Origin: JAQBXX01 sp947085325
GTDB taxonomy: Bacteria; Pseudomonadota; Gammaproteobacteria; SURF-13
DNA length: 64,000 bases
Assembly (NCBI GenBank): GCA_947085325.1
Contig: CAMTVY010000005.1
Location: forward strand, 1 to 64,000
Direction: 5' to 3'
Numbering within the stretch: position 1 is the first letter of the stretch; each line of letters begins with the position of its first letter. Shown piece after piece: positions 25,012-33,545 of this stretch. The notes under the pieces were generated by a model. That model was not told the origin of the DNA and did not search any database. It saw only the letters and a program-made list of their open reading frames with translations. A program made the translations under genes and the position numbers.

Positions 25012-25203
25012 ATGCCTGCGAAGAAAAATGTAAGGGTTACGCTGGTACGCAGCAAGAATGGGCGTCTGCCGAACCATGTGGCCTGCCTTAAGGGCCTGGG
25101 CCTGATGCGCATGAATCAGACGGTAGAGCTGCTGGATACCCCTGAAGTGCGGGGCATCATCAACAAGATTTCCTACATGGTCAAAGTCGAGGACGCGGCC
25201 TGA
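25012..25203 (+). CDS. rpmD: 50S ribosomal protein L30
   Basis: L30 is a small 50S protein. The 63-residue product has the family pattern NVRVTLVRSKNGRLPNHVAC and LGLMRMNQTVELLDTPEVRG. It begins 2 bp after rpsE, and its stop overlaps the rplO start (TGATG). Confidence 0.96.
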   Translation: MPAKKNVRVTLVRSKNGRLPNHVACLKGLGLMRMNQTVELLDTPEVRGIINKISYMVKVEDAA

Positions 25204-25637
25204 TGCATCTCAATACAATCAAATCTGCACCCGGCGAGAAGCAGGCGCGTAAGCGCGTTGGTCGCGGCGGCGGCTCTGGCTTGGGCAAGACCTGCGGCCG
25301 TGGCCACAAGGGCCAGCATGCACGCGCGGGCGGTTACCACAAGGTAGGTTTTGAAGGCGGCCAGATGCCGATCCAGCGCCGTCTGCCCAAGCTGGGCTTT
25401 GCTTCTCCCAGCGCCGGCAACTCTGCTGAAGTGCGTCTGGATACGCTGGGCAGGATAGACGCCAAGGTCATTGATGCCGCAGTGCTCAAGGCCGCAGATC
25501 TCGTGCCGAAGGGCGCCAAGCGCATCAAGGTGATCGCATCGGGCACGCTGACCGGAGCTGTGACCATACGTGGTCTGGCCGTTACCAAGGGTGCGCGTGC
25601 GGCGATTGAGGCGGCAGGCGGCAAGGTCGAGGAGTAA
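25203..25637 (+). CDS. rplO: 50S ribosomal protein L15
   Basis: L15 is a late assembly protein. The 144 residues show the glycine-rich N-terminus GRGGGSGLGKTCGRGHKGQH and the middle segment FEGGQMPIQRRLPKLGF. It overlaps rpmD by one base and ends 2 bp before secY, so ribosomal and translocase output are tied together. Confidence 0.98.
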   Translation: MHLNTIKSAPGEKQARKRVGRGGGSGLGKTCGRGHKGQHARAGGYHKVGFEGGQMPIQRRLPKLGFASPSAGNSAEVRLDTLGRIDAKVIDAAVLKAADLVPKGAKRIKVIASGTLTGAVTIRGLAVTKGARAAIEAAGGKVEE

Positions 25638-25639
25638 GC

Positions 25640-26980
25640 GTGTCTGTAGCCCGCTCATCCATGGCAGCTACCCTGGGGGGTATGGGCAAGCTCAGTGAGT
25701 TGAAGCGGCGCCTGCTGTTTGTGCTGGGCGCGCTGATTGTATTCCGGATTGGGGCGCACATTCCGGTGCCGGGTATTGATCCGGTTGCGCTGGCTGCCCT
25801 GTTTGAGCAGCAGCGCGGCACAATTGTGGACATGTTCAACATGTTCTCAGGGGGTGCCTTGGAGCGGCTGTCGCTGTTTGCGCTCGGCATCATGCCCTAT
25901 ATTTCGGCCTCGATTATCATGCAGTTGCTCACGGTAGTCGTACCGTCACTGGAGCAGCTCAAAAAGGAAGGCGAGGCGGGCAGGCGCAGAATCACCCAAT
26001 ATACCCGCCGTGGTACGGTGGTGCTGTCCATATTTCAGGCCATAGGTATTGCTGTGGCGCTTGAAGCCCAGCGCAGCGGTGGCCTGCCGGTGGTGATTAA
26101 TCCCGGCCCGGGCTTCATATTTGTGGCCACGATCACGCTGGTGACCGGCACCATGTTTCTGATGTGGCTGGGTGAACAGGTGACCGAGCGTGGCGTGGGT
26201 AACGGCATATCGATCATTATCTTCGCGGGCATCGTGGCGGGGCTGCCGTCTGCCATCGGCACCACCATGGAGCTTGCCCGAACCGGTGAGATGCACTTTT
26301 TTGTCGTGCTGGTGCTGTTTGCAGTGGCGCTCGGTGTAACGGCATTTGTGGTATTTGTGGAACGTGGTCAGCGGCGTATTACGGTCAATTATGCCAAACG
26401 CCAGACAGGCCGGAAGGTGTTCGCGGCGCAGGCAAGCCACTTGCCGCTCAAAGTGAACATGGCAGGTGTGATACCGCCGATATTTGCCTCCAGTATCCTG
26501 CTGTTCCCAAGCACGCTGGGCAGCTGGTGGGGGAGCGGTGAGGGCATGAGCTGGATGCGTGATATTGCCACCACGCTGTCGCCGGGCCAGCCATTGTACG
26601 TAATGACGTATGCGGCCCTGATTATATTTTTCTGCTTCTTTTATACGGCGCTGGTGTTTAACCCGAAAGAGACGGCAGACAACTTGAAGAAGTCCGGTGC
26701 GTTTATCCCGGGCATACGGCCAGGAGACCAGACCGCGCATTATATCGACGCCGTGACTACGAGGCTGACCACAGTAGGCGCCATCTACATCACGCTGGTC
26801 TGTTTGCTGCCGGAGTTCCTGATTGTGTACTGGAATGTGCCGTTTTATTTTGGGGGAACCTCGCTTTTGATTATTGTAGTGGTGGTAATGGATTTTATTG
26901 CGCAGGTTCAAGCGCATTTAATGTCTCACCAGTACGATGGCCTGCTGAAAAAGGCCAACCTGAGAGGGCAGTCCCGTTAG
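25640..26980 (+). CDS. secY: Preprotein translocase subunit SecY
   Basis: SecY is the pore of the SecYEG channel. The 446-residue protein has ten hydrophobic segments. The first includes RLLFVLGALIVFRIGAHIPV, followed by the plug region with MFNMFSGGALERLSLFALG. Cytoplasmic loops for SecA and ribosome binding follow (ITVNYAKRQTGRK, then IPGIRPGDQT). A GTG at 25640 with GAGGAG upstream is used, and ATG 25661 is the alternative. SecE lies at the far end of the same superoperon. Confidence 0.98.
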   Translation: MSVARSSMAATLGGMGKLSELKRRLLFVLGALIVFRIGAHIPVPGIDPVALAALFEQQRGTIVDMFNMFSGGALERLSLFALGIMPYISASIIMQLLTVVVPSLEQLKKEGEAGRRRITQYTRRGTVVLSIFQAIGIAVALEAQRSGGLPVVINPGPGFIFVATITLVTGTMFLMWLGEQVTERGVGNGISIIIFAGIVAGLPSAIGTTMELARTGEMHFFVVLVLFAVALGVTAFVVFVERGQRRITVNYAKRQTGRKVFAAQASHLPLKVNMAGVIPPIFASSILLFPSTLGSWWGSGEGMSWMRDIATTLSPGQPLYVMTYAALIIFFCFFYTALVFNPKETADNLKKSGAFIPGIRPGDQTAHYIDAVTTRLTTVGAIYITLVCLLPEFLIVYWNVPFYFGGTSLLIIVVVVMDFIAQVQAHLMSHQYDGLLKKANLRGQSR

Positions 26981-27021
26981 GGTGCGGAATCGTGTTCTGA
27001 GAGTAGTGCGGAGAATAGTTT

Positions 27022-27135
27022 ATGAAAGTACGGGCTTCAGTAAAAAAGCTGTGTCGCAACTGCAAAATCCTGCGGCGCAAGAGTATCTTACGCGTCATCT
27101 GTACCAACGCGCGCCATAAACAGCGTCAGGGCTGA
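27022..27135 (+). CDS. rpmJ: 50S ribosomal protein L36
   Basis: L36 is the smallest 50S protein. The 37-residue product is MKVRASVKKLCRNCKILRRK followed by a basic tail ending RHKQRQG. It keeps the zinc ligands Cys11, Cys14, Cys27 and His32, so it is the zinc-containing C-plus form. It sits 41 bp after secY, closing the spc operon as in E. coli. Confidence 0.97.
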   Translation: MKVRASVKKLCRNCKILRRKSILRVICTNARHKQRQG

Positions 27136-27149
27136 GCGTGGCAGACAGA

Positions 27150-27178
27150 TTGATTATTAGCCCCTGAATGCGTATACT
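27150..27178 (+). promoter_or_regulatory. Probable sigma-70 promoter of the alpha operon
   Basis: TTGATT (27150-27155) and TATACT (27173-27178) are separated by exactly 17 bp in the 89-bp gap between rpmJ and rpsM. The predicted start lies about 40 bp before the rpsM ATG. That leader is too short for the roughly 100-nt S4-binding pseudoknot of the E. coli alpha operon. Confidence 0.6.
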
Positions 27179-27224
27179 TAACAGTTTTTCAAGGGCATTA
27201 TTTCTCATAAGAGAGTATGGTTGA

Positions 27225-27584
27225 ATGGCCAGAATTGCAGGCATAAATATCCCGGTTCAGAAGCATGCTGCGATAGCATTAACATCGATCTACGGCATCG
27301 GACACACCCGCGCACGCGCCATCTGTGCCGCTGCCGGTGTTGAACCCAATATCAAGATCAAGAGCTTGACCGAAGCACAGGTTGAAGCGCTACGCGCTGA
27401 AGTGGCAAAGGTCAGGGTTGAGGGCGACCTTCGGCGTGAAGTGTCGATGAGCATCAAGCGTCTGATGGATCTCGGTTGTTATCGTGGGCTGCGCCATCGT
27501 CGTGGTCTCCCGGTACGCGGTCAGCGTACCCGTACTAACGCACGTACTCGCAAGGGTCCGCGCAAAGCCATTCGCAAAACATAA
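27225..27584 (+). CDS. rpsM: 30S ribosomal protein S13
   Basis: S13 bridges the subunits and touches P-site tRNA. It has 119 residues with ARIAGINIPVQKHAAIALTS and the helix-two-turn-helix IYGIGHTRARAICAAAGVEP. The C-terminal basic tail GQRTRTNARTRKGPRKAIRK reaches the tRNA. It is the first gene of the alpha cluster, behind its own probable promoter. Confidence 0.98.
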   Translation: MARIAGINIPVQKHAAIALTSIYGIGHTRARAICAAAGVEPNIKIKSLTEAQVEALRAEVAKVRVEGDLRREVSMSIKRLMDLGCYRGLRHRRGLPVRGQRTRTNARTRKGPRKAIRKT

Positions 27585-27593
27585 CAGGCCTAT

Positions 27594-27986
27594 ATGGTAG
27601 TCAAAACAGCTTCGCGTGCCCGTAAAAAGGCCAAGAAAAATGTCGTCGATGGTATGGCTCATGTACATGCATCGTTCAATAACACCATCATCACGATTAC
27701 CGATCGTCAGGGCAATGCCTTGAGTTGGGCGTCAGCCGGTGGCTGTGGCTTCCGCGGTTCGCGGAAGAGCACACCCTTTGCGGCACAGGTGGCAGCCGAG
27801 AAGGCTGGTACTGCGGCGCTGGAATGCGGTGTCAAAAGCCTCGAAGTATTCATCAAGGGCCCAGGGCCTGGCCGTGAATACGCGGTGCGCGCACTCAATG
27901 CGGTGGGCTTCAAGGTCACCAATATCACTGATGTGACGCCGATACCGCACAACGGTTGCCGTCCCCCGAAACGTCGTCGCGTTTGA
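27594..27986 (+). CDS. rpsK: 30S ribosomal protein S11
   Basis: S11 lies on the platform near the mRNA Shine-Dalgarno helix. The 130 residues include HVHASFNNTIITITDRQGNA and WASAGGCGFRGSRKSTPFAA. The C-terminal TPIPHNGCRPPKRRRV is where an isoaspartate forms in E. coli. It is 9 bp after rpsM and 14 bp before rpsD. Confidence 0.98.
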   Translation: MVVKTASRARKKAKKNVVDGMAHVHASFNNTIITITDRQGNALSWASAGGCGFRGSRKSTPFAAQVAAEKAGTAALECGVKSLEVFIKGPGPGREYAVRALNAVGFKVTNITDVTPIPHNGCRPPKRRRV

Positions 27987-28000
27987 GTCTGGAGTAAGTC

Positions 28001-28627
28001 TTGGCTAAATATACAGGTCCGAAGTGTCGTTTGTGCCGTCGTGAGGGCGAGAAGCTCTTCCTCAAGGGCGAAAAGTGTTTTACCAGCAAGTGCGCGATGG
28101 AGAATCGTGCCTTTCCGCCGGGCCAGCATGGTCAGCGTCGTACGCGCCTGACTGACTACGCCCATCAGTTGCGTGAAAAGCAGAAGCTGCGCCGCGTCTA
28201 TGGCGTGCTGGAAGGCCAGTTCCGCAGCTACTATGCCGAAGCTGACAGCCGCAAGGGTTCGACGGGCGAGTTGCTGCTGCAGCTGCTGGAAGGCCGCCTG
28301 GACAACGTCGTCTATCGCATGGGTTTTGGCGCTTCGCGCTCGGAAGCGCGGCAGTTGGTGCGTCACAACGCGATCACGGTCAATGGCAGGAAGGTCAATA
28401 TCCCGAGCTACCAGGTGCAGCCCAATGATGTCATTGCTGCTACGGATGCAGCAAAAGAGCAACTACGCATCAAGGCAGCCATGGAAATGGCCCAGCAGCG
28501 CGGTTTTTCAGACTGGATTGATGTCGATGTCACAAAGTTGCAAGGCATATTCAAGGCCCTGCCGGAGCGTAGCGAGCTTTCAGCCGACATAAAAGAACAT
28601 CTGATCGTTGAGTTGTACTCGAAGTAA
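28001..28627 (+). CDS. rpsD: 30S ribosomal protein S4
   Basis: S4 starts 30S assembly, stabilises the accuracy-linked S4-S5 interface, and represses the alpha operon in E. coli. The 208-residue protein begins at a TTG, chosen because GGAG lies 8 bp upstream and the product then reads MAKYTGPKCRLCRREGEKLF. Four cysteines in the first 30 residues (CRLC and CFTSKC) suggest a zinc-binding form. The S4 RNA-binding domain (SEARQLVRHNAITVNGRKVN) is near residues 108-127. Confidence 0.97.
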   Translation: MAKYTGPKCRLCRREGEKLFLKGEKCFTSKCAMENRAFPPGQHGQRRTRLTDYAHQLREKQKLRRVYGVLEGQFRSYYAEADSRKGSTGELLLQLLEGRLDNVVYRMGFGASRSEARQLVRHNAITVNGRKVNIPSYQVQPNDVIAATDAAKEQLRIKAAMEMAQQRGFSDWIDVDVTKLQGIFKALPERSELSADIKEHLIVELYSK

Positions 28628-28654
28628 ACCAGGCAATTCAAAAGAGGATTTAAT

Positions 28655-29653
28655 ATGCAGGGTTCAGTCGCCGAATTCTTGAAGCCACGTCTGGTCTCTG
28701 TCCAAACGATTAATGACAGGCACGCCAAGGTAACACTGGAGCCGCTCGAACGCGGTTTTGGACACACCTTGGGTAATGCGTTGCGCCGTATCCTGCTGTC
28801 TTCCATGCCGGGTTGCGCAGTAGTTGAAGCTGAAATCGACAGCGTGTTGCACGAATACACCAGCATTGAAGGTGTGCAGGAGGACGTAGTCGAAATCCTG
28901 CTTAACCTCAAGGGCCTGGCGATACGTATGCATGCCCGTGACGAAGCCAAGCTCACGCTGCGAAAAAAGGGCCAGGGTGTGGTGCTGGCGCGTGATATCA
29001 CGCTTGATCATGATGTCGAAATCATGAACCCCGACCACGTCATTGCCCATTTGACCAAGTCGGGCGAAATCAACATGACCTTGCTGGTGAAACGCGGCAG
29101 AGGCTATGAGCCGGCTGCACAGCGCCTGAACCTGGAAGAAGACCGCAAGATCGGCACGCTCAGCCTGGATGCGTCATTCAGCCCGGTGCACCGCGTGACC
29201 TACGCCGTAGAGCGCGCGCGTGTCGAACAGCGCACCGACCTCGACAAGCTGGTGATCGATATCGAAACCAACGGTACTGTTGACCCGGAAGAAGCAATCC
29301 GTCGCGCCGCGACGATCTTGCAGGATCAGCTATCCACCTTCGTCGAGCTGAAGGGCAGCGAGGAAATCCACCCGGCTACGATGCAGGCCGAGATTGACCC
29401 GATCCTGCTGCGCCCGGTAGACGATCTTGAGCTGACGGTACGTTCGGCCAACTGTCTCAAGGCGGAAAATATCCACTACATCGGCGACCTGATACAGCGC
29501 AGCGAAAACGAGTTGCTGAAGACGCCGAACCTGGGCAAGAAGTCGCTTACGGAGATCAAGGACGTGCTGGCCACTCACAGCCTTTCACTGGGCATGCGTC
29601 TGGAGAACTGGCCGCCGGCGCATCTGCGTGACAAAGAAAAGGCATCTGCCTGA
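28655..29653 (+). CDS. rpoA: DNA-directed RNA polymerase subunit alpha
   Basis: Alpha dimerises to assemble polymerase, and its C-terminal domain binds UP elements and activators. It has 332 residues. The N-terminal domain carries LEPLERGFGHTLGNALRRIL and is followed by a flexible linker. The C-terminal domain with RSANCLKAENIHYIGDLIQR and LLKTPNLGKKSLTEIKDVLA includes the DNA-contacting helix. It lies 27 bp after rpsD. Confidence 0.99.
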   Translation: MQGSVAEFLKPRLVSVQTINDRHAKVTLEPLERGFGHTLGNALRRILLSSMPGCAVVEAEIDSVLHEYTSIEGVQEDVVEILLNLKGLAIRMHARDEAKLTLRKKGQGVVLARDITLDHDVEIMNPDHVIAHLTKSGEINMTLLVKRGRGYEPAAQRLNLEEDRKIGTLSLDASFSPVHRVTYAVERARVEQRTDLDKLVIDIETNGTVDPEEAIRRAATILQDQLSTFVELKGSEEIHPATMQAEIDPILLRPVDDLELTVRSANCLKAENIHYIGDLIQRSENELLKTPNLGKKSLTEIKDVLATHSLSLGMRLENWPPAHLRDKEKASA

Positions 29654-29679
29654 CATTTTAAGGATTCAGGGAATTTTTT

Positions 29680-30069
29680 ATGCGCCACCGTAACGCTGGA
29701 CGTCAGTTAAGCCGCAACAGCTCGCACCGCGCCGCCATGTTTAAAAACATGGCCGCTGCACTGTTGCGCCACGAAGTAATAGAGACCACACTGCCCAAGG
29801 CCAAGGATCTACGCCGTGTGATAGAGCCGCTGATCACGCTGGCCAAGATCGACAGCGTTTCCAAGCGCCGTCTGGCCTATGCCCGCATCCATGACCGCGA
29901 AATGGTCACCAAGCTGTTCAACGAAATCGGCCCGCGCTACAAGACGCGCCCGGGTGGTTATCTGCGTATTCTGAAGTGCGGTTTCCGTACTGGCGATACG
30001 GCGCCGATGGCGCTGGTGGAGCTGGTGGATCGTCCGCAGCCGGAAGAAGTGAAAGCAGCCGCGAAGTAA
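29680..30069 (+). CDS. rplQ: 50S ribosomal protein L17
   Basis: L17 is the last product of the alpha operon and sits at the back of the 50S subunit. It has 129 residues with MRHRNAGRQLSRNSSHRAAM and the conserved KTRPGGYLRILKCGFRTGD. An intrinsic terminator begins about 25 bp after its stop. Confidence 0.98.
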   Translation: MRHRNAGRQLSRNSSHRAAMFKNMAAALLRHEVIETTLPKAKDLRRVIEPLITLAKIDSVSKRRLAYARIHDREMVTKLFNEIGPRYKTRPGGYLRILKCGFRTGDTAPMALVELVDRPQPEEVKAAAK

Positions 30070-30093
30070 CGCGTGTTACGTGATACTAAAAAG

Positions 30094-30115
30094 GCCGAGC
30101 TTGCTCGGCTTTTTT
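30094..30115 (+). terminator. Intrinsic terminator closing the ribosomal superoperon
   Basis: gccgag (30094-30099), loop cttg, ctcggc (30104-30109), then six T. A run of A precedes the stem, so it could act in both directions. It marks the end of the alpha operon. Confidence 0.88.
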
Positions 30116-30138
30116 GTTTTCAAGGGATAGGGAAACGC

Positions 30139-31161
30139 ATGAACTACCTGTCGGGCATATTACGTACCGCCGCCGTAGCGTTTGTTGTCTGTTCACAGCC
30201 GCTGCTGGCCTTTGAGGTGTTCTCGCCCCTGCCGCTCAGTGCGCCCATCCCGGCGGATAATCCGCAGACGCCTGCCAAGATTGCACTCGGCAAACAGCTT
30301 TATGTCGATACCCGACTCTCGGTCAACAGAACCGTTTCCTGCAACATCTGCCATGCATTGAGCAAAGGGGGTGCCGACGCCCGTGTCCGGTCCCTGGGCG
30401 CACTCGGCAAACGCCCGCGACGCTCTACACCTAGCGTGTTAAATGCGGCTTTCCAGAGCGTGCAATTCCGGGATGGACGCGCGGAGAGTCTTGAGGCGGC
30501 GATTAAGGATCACCTGCTCGAGCCCACTGTGCTGGGAAACCCGGACGAAGCCAGCTTGACTGCCCGCATTACGGCGAGAAAAAACTACCGAAAACTGTTC
30601 TCCGAGGCATTTGGCAAACAGCAGACAGGCACAGCCGACAACATTGCCAAGGCGGTTGCGGCCTATGTGCGTACGCTGATCACGCCTGACAGTGGCTTTG
30701 ACCGCTATCTGAAGGGCGACAAGAAAGCGCTCAGTGCAGACGCACGCCGTGGGTTTGAGGAGTTCCAGGCGGTGGGCTGCTCGGCCTGTCATTTCGGCAT
30801 AAATCTTTCCGGCCCGCCGATGGCTATGGGGGAGGGGTTTTACGAGCTGTTCCCCAATTATGTCGGCAGCGCGTATGACCGGAAATACAATCTGGTGACG
30901 GATGATTTAGGGCGTTATGAAGCGACCCAGGAGGACATTCACAAACGTTTGTTTCAGGTGCCTACGCTGCGGAACATCGCGCTCACCGCGCCTTATTTCC
31001 ACACCGGTAGCGTGCCGACGCTGGGCGAGGCCGTGCGCGTGATGGCCAAGACCCAATTACAGCAAGATTTGAGTGATGAGCAGGTGAAGTCTATTGTCGC
31101 GTTTCTAAGCAGTCTGACCGGAAAACTTCCGAAGGAAACCGTAACCAGGCTGCCCGATTAA
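30139..31161 (+). CDS. Di-haem cytochrome c peroxidase (MauG/CcpA family), secreted
   Basis: Members reduce hydrogen peroxide in the periplasm, or oxidise other substrates, with two c-type haems. The start is the ATG preceded by AGGGAAA. It gives 340 residues with a signal peptide of about 24 (ending SQPLLA). Haem sites are CNICH at 68-72 and CSACH at 214-218. The typical PTLRNIALTAPYFHTGSV stretch precedes the C-terminus. Where many homologues read QFWDGR near residue 110, this protein reads QFRDGR, so a tryptophan commonly placed there is absent. It is monocistronic, between the rplQ terminator and a convergent gene. The true substrate is not known. Confidence 0.85.
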   Translation: MNYLSGILRTAAVAFVVCSQPLLAFEVFSPLPLSAPIPADNPQTPAKIALGKQLYVDTRLSVNRTVSCNICHALSKGGADARVRSLGALGKRPRRSTPSVLNAAFQSVQFRDGRAESLEAAIKDHLLEPTVLGNPDEASLTARITARKNYRKLFSEAFGKQQTGTADNIAKAVAAYVRTLITPDSGFDRYLKGDKKALSADARRGFEEFQAVGCSACHFGINLSGPPMAMGEGFYELFPNYVGSAYDRKYNLVTDDLGRYEATQEDIHKRLFQVPTLRNIALTAPYFHTGSVPTLGEAVRVMAKTQLQQDLSDEQVKSIVAFLSSLTGKLPKETVTRLPD

Positions 31162-31225
31162 ATTTCCTCAGCGTGGCAGGGTGGGCTAGGTGTCAGCCGT
31201 ATTCTGCCCCTGTGCTTGTTTGAAA

Positions 31226-32425
31226 TTAAATATTGAAAGCTACCCACCCCGCGCCAGCGCCCACAGCGATGGACAGCATGCCCGTAGCGGTCTTGCGCGC
31301 CAGTGCCGTGCCGCCGATAAACAGCATCAGGCCGAATTTGAACGCAAGGTTGGCGACAAAGGCGAGGGTGATCGCTGTCACTACCGGGCTTTCGGCCAGT
31401 TTGCCAAGTGCAAACAGGCGCAGGCTGGACAGCGTGATCGGATCCACGTCGGCGAGGCCGGACGCCAGCGCCACGGCATACAGCCCCTGATTGCCCGCGT
31501 AATCGGCCAGCCAGGCAGCGGCGAACAGCACCGCCGCGTAGAGCAGGCCGAAGCCCAGCGCAGTGCGTAGCTCGGTGGGATTGTTGAGTTCCAGGGCGGG
31601 CAACGCGGCATCACTGTGCAGGCCGCGCCAAAACAGGGCTGTACCGGCTAATCCTGCAAGCAGGCCGCCACCCAGCACCGGCAGCAGCGCGGGCAGCAGG
31701 TTTGGTGATACTACGGCGGCAATGACCCCCAGCCGTACCAGCACCATCAGGTTGGCAAGCAGGATCACCACTGCGGCAATTGGAACCAATTCCACGTTGC
31801 CGCGCGCGTGGCGCGCGAACACCAGGGTGGTGGCGGTGCTCGACACCAGCCCGCCGAACAGTCCCATAAGCGGTGCGCCGTGGCGCCGGCCGACGATGCG
31901 GAGGGCGGCGTAACCCGCGAGGCTCATGCCGGAGATCAGCACCACCATCCACCATATGCGGTAGGGGTTGAGGGCCTGGTAGGGGCCGTAATTCTGATTC
32001 GGCAGGAGCGGCAGGATCACCAGCGACAACACCGCGAATTGCAGGAAAGAAATCAGATCGCGCCGGGTGAGGCTGCGGGTGATGCCGTGCAGCTCGGTCT
32101 TGAAGTAGAGCAGCACGGTGGTCACGATGGCGATCATCACCGCGAGCTGGTGATAGCCATACCACACCATCGCGCCCAGTCCGTAGCACAGCACGATGGC
32201 CGCTACCGTGGTGGTGCCCGGGTCGCCGCCCGCATCGGGAGGGGCGTGAGCGTAGGCCGCCACCATCATGCCGCCCACCACCAGCAGGCCACCGGCCAGC
32301 ACCCAGGCCGCACCGGTCTGCTCCGACAACAGCGCCGCCAAGGTGCCGAACAGCGCCACCAGAGTGAACGTGCGCAGCCCCGCCTTGGCCGTGGGCGTGC
32401 GCTCCCGCTCCAGACCGATCAACAT
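31226..32425 (-). CDS. MgtC/DUF4010-family multi-pass membrane protein
   Basis: This 399-residue protein is almost entirely hydrophobic, with ten or more probable membrane helices. Its N-terminus LIGLERERTPTAKAGLRTFT is the MgtC-like signature. The C-terminal half matches the DUF4010 type (GLADVDPITLSS, and GFGLLYAAVLFAAAWLADYAG). Function is unknown for this family, and transport or ion homeostasis is only a guess. Homologous-looking sequence (LEYLPAFAISLAIG) continues upstream of the first ATG to an ATC at 32497, six bases after a GAGGAG. The true start may therefore be a rare codon there, with no ATG, GTG or TTG in between. It stands alone. Confidence 0.75.
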   Translation of the reverse strand: MLIGLERERTPTAKAGLRTFTLVALFGTLAALLSEQTGAAWVLAGGLLVVGGMMVAAYAHAPPDAGGDPGTTTVAAIVLCYGLGAMVWYGYHQLAVMIAIVTTVLLYFKTELHGITRSLTRRDLISFLQFAVLSLVILPLLPNQNYGPYQALNPYRIWWMVVLISGMSLAGYAALRIVGRRHGAPLMGLFGGLVSSTATTLVFARHARGNVELVPIAAVVILLANLMVLVRLGVIAAVVSPNLLPALLPVLGGGLLAGLAGTALFWRGLHSDAALPALELNNPTELRTALGFGLLYAAVLFAAAWLADYAGNQGLYAVALASGLADVDPITLSSLRLFALGKLAESPVVTAITLAFVANLAFKFGLMLFIGGTALARKTATGMLSIAVGAGAGWVAFNI

Positions 32426-32521
32426 GCCGATGGCCAGACTGATGGCGAAGGCAGGTAGATACTCCAGACCGCCGTTGGCTATGAATTCGGTACTGATTTA
32501 AATCTCCTCGGCCCTGATCCC

Positions 32522-32638
32522 GTAGGACAGGTTAGGCGCACGCCGTAACCCGCCGGGTGTGGTTTCATGCGACGCAATACGCTGCACTATTGGCCCTACG
32601 AGTTCTAGAATCAGCAAGTAGCCCGGATGCAGGGCAAC
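32522..32638. repeat. Patchwork of REP-like fragments
   Basis: Three short pieces resemble palindromic repeats common between genes in proteobacterial genomes. They are gtaggacaggttaggcgca to 32554, gacgcaatacgctgcactat to 32602 (arms gcaata/tattgg), and gtagcccggatgcagggcaa at 32618-32637. They lie beside a transposase of the type known to mobilise such repeats. Recognition is from memory of such motifs, not from a search. Confidence 0.4.
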
Positions 32639-32639
32639 A

Positions 32640-32660
32640 GGGTCAGGCCTTACATTTGAC
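32640..32660 (-). repeat. Left 21-bp inverted repeat of the RAYT region
   Basis: gggtcaggccttacatttga followed by c is the exact reverse complement of 33585-33605. The pair encloses the transposase gene at 32685-33530, 24 bp from its stop codon. Confidence 0.85.
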
Positions 32661-32684
32661 ATGCTCGCCCCAGCCTCAAATCAC

Positions 32685-33530
32685 TCAACCTCGTCCCTCC
32701 ATCCGTTTTACCGCTCTGCTCACTGTCGCGTAACTTACCCCAAAATGCTCACCTACCTGCTCAAGGGTATAGTGCCCGCTAAAATATGCCTGCGACAGGC
32801 TCTCATCGCGTTCTTTATAGCGTTCTGCAAAATAGGATAACGGCTTTACCGGGGATTGTTTTTGCTTCTTGGGGATATCCTTTAGGGATTGCTCTGGATT
32901 TAGTTTACTTTGCATGTCGCCAACAAATCCATCATCGCCCAAATATATCTGATTCTTCAATTTTTGCCAGGGGGAAGGCTGCCCTTTTCCTTGTTGAACA
33001 AAGACGCGATAACGTTGTTGTGCGACATGTTTAGTTTTCGCAAACCCACCCAGCACCCAATCCGTTGTTAGGCAGGCTGCACTTTCCGCATAACCAGCCG
33101 TTGCACGACAGCTGCTCCATGGCCAATCTTTGGCGCTCCGCACCATGCGCGCCCTGACCGGGTTCAAGGCTATATAACGCGCCAACTCAAGAAGGTAGGT
33201 ATCTTTTTGCACCAAGATGGCTTTGAATCGGCCTTGAAATACGTGACCTACGCGCTGATGCTGACGATTGTAGTATTGGGTGTAGGTGCCATTGAGAAAT
33301 TTCATGCCTTTGGAGAGGCTGGGCGAATTGGTTTCGATCAGCAAATGGTAGTGATTGTCCATCAGGCAATAGGCATGGCAATACCAGTCATAACGCTCTA
33401 CCGTATTTTGTAGCAAAGATAAAAACTGCTGGCGATCACTGTCGTCAGCGTAAATATCAGCTTGGGCATTGCCGCGTGCGGTTACATGGTAAAGCGCACC
33501 TGCAAATTCAATCCGCAAAGGCCGCGCCAT
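32685..33530 (-). CDS. REP-associated tyrosine transposase (RAYT, Y1/HUH)
   Basis: These single-strand transposases cut and move short palindromic repeats. The 281-residue protein begins MARPLRIEFAGALYHVTARG. The HUH motif is HYH at residues 60-62 (CLMDNHYHLLIE). A tyrosine-rich segment follows (GTYTQYYNRQ, 81-90, with candidate catalytic Tyr83/86/87), then RVGHVFQGRFKAILV. A C-terminal extension ends in a helix-turn-helix-like stretch (YTLEQVGEHFGVSYATVSRA). AGGAGG lies a few bases before the ATG, and the gene looks intact. Flanking 21-bp inverted repeats and extra copies of the right repeat are its probable substrates. An 8-bp inverted repeat sits in its upstream region. Confidence 0.88.
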   Translation of the reverse strand: MARPLRIEFAGALYHVTARGNAQADIYADDSDRQQFLSLLQNTVERYDWYCHAYCLMDNHYHLLIETNSPSLSKGMKFLNGTYTQYYNRQHQRVGHVFQGRFKAILVQKDTYLLELARYIALNPVRARMVRSAKDWPWSSCRATAGYAESAACLTTDWVLGGFAKTKHVAQQRYRVFVQQGKGQPSPWQKLKNQIYLGDDGFVGDMQSKLNPEQSLKDIPKKQKQSPVKPLSYFAERYKERDESLSQAYFSGHYTLEQVGEHFGVSYATVSRAVKRMEGRG

Positions 33531-33545
33531 CTCTGCCTCCTGTCA

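Noticed and set aside
31226..32497. Possible frameshift in the DUF4010 gene
   Set aside because: The frame is continuous from 32497 to its stop. Only the start codon is unusual, so no disruption needs to be assumed.
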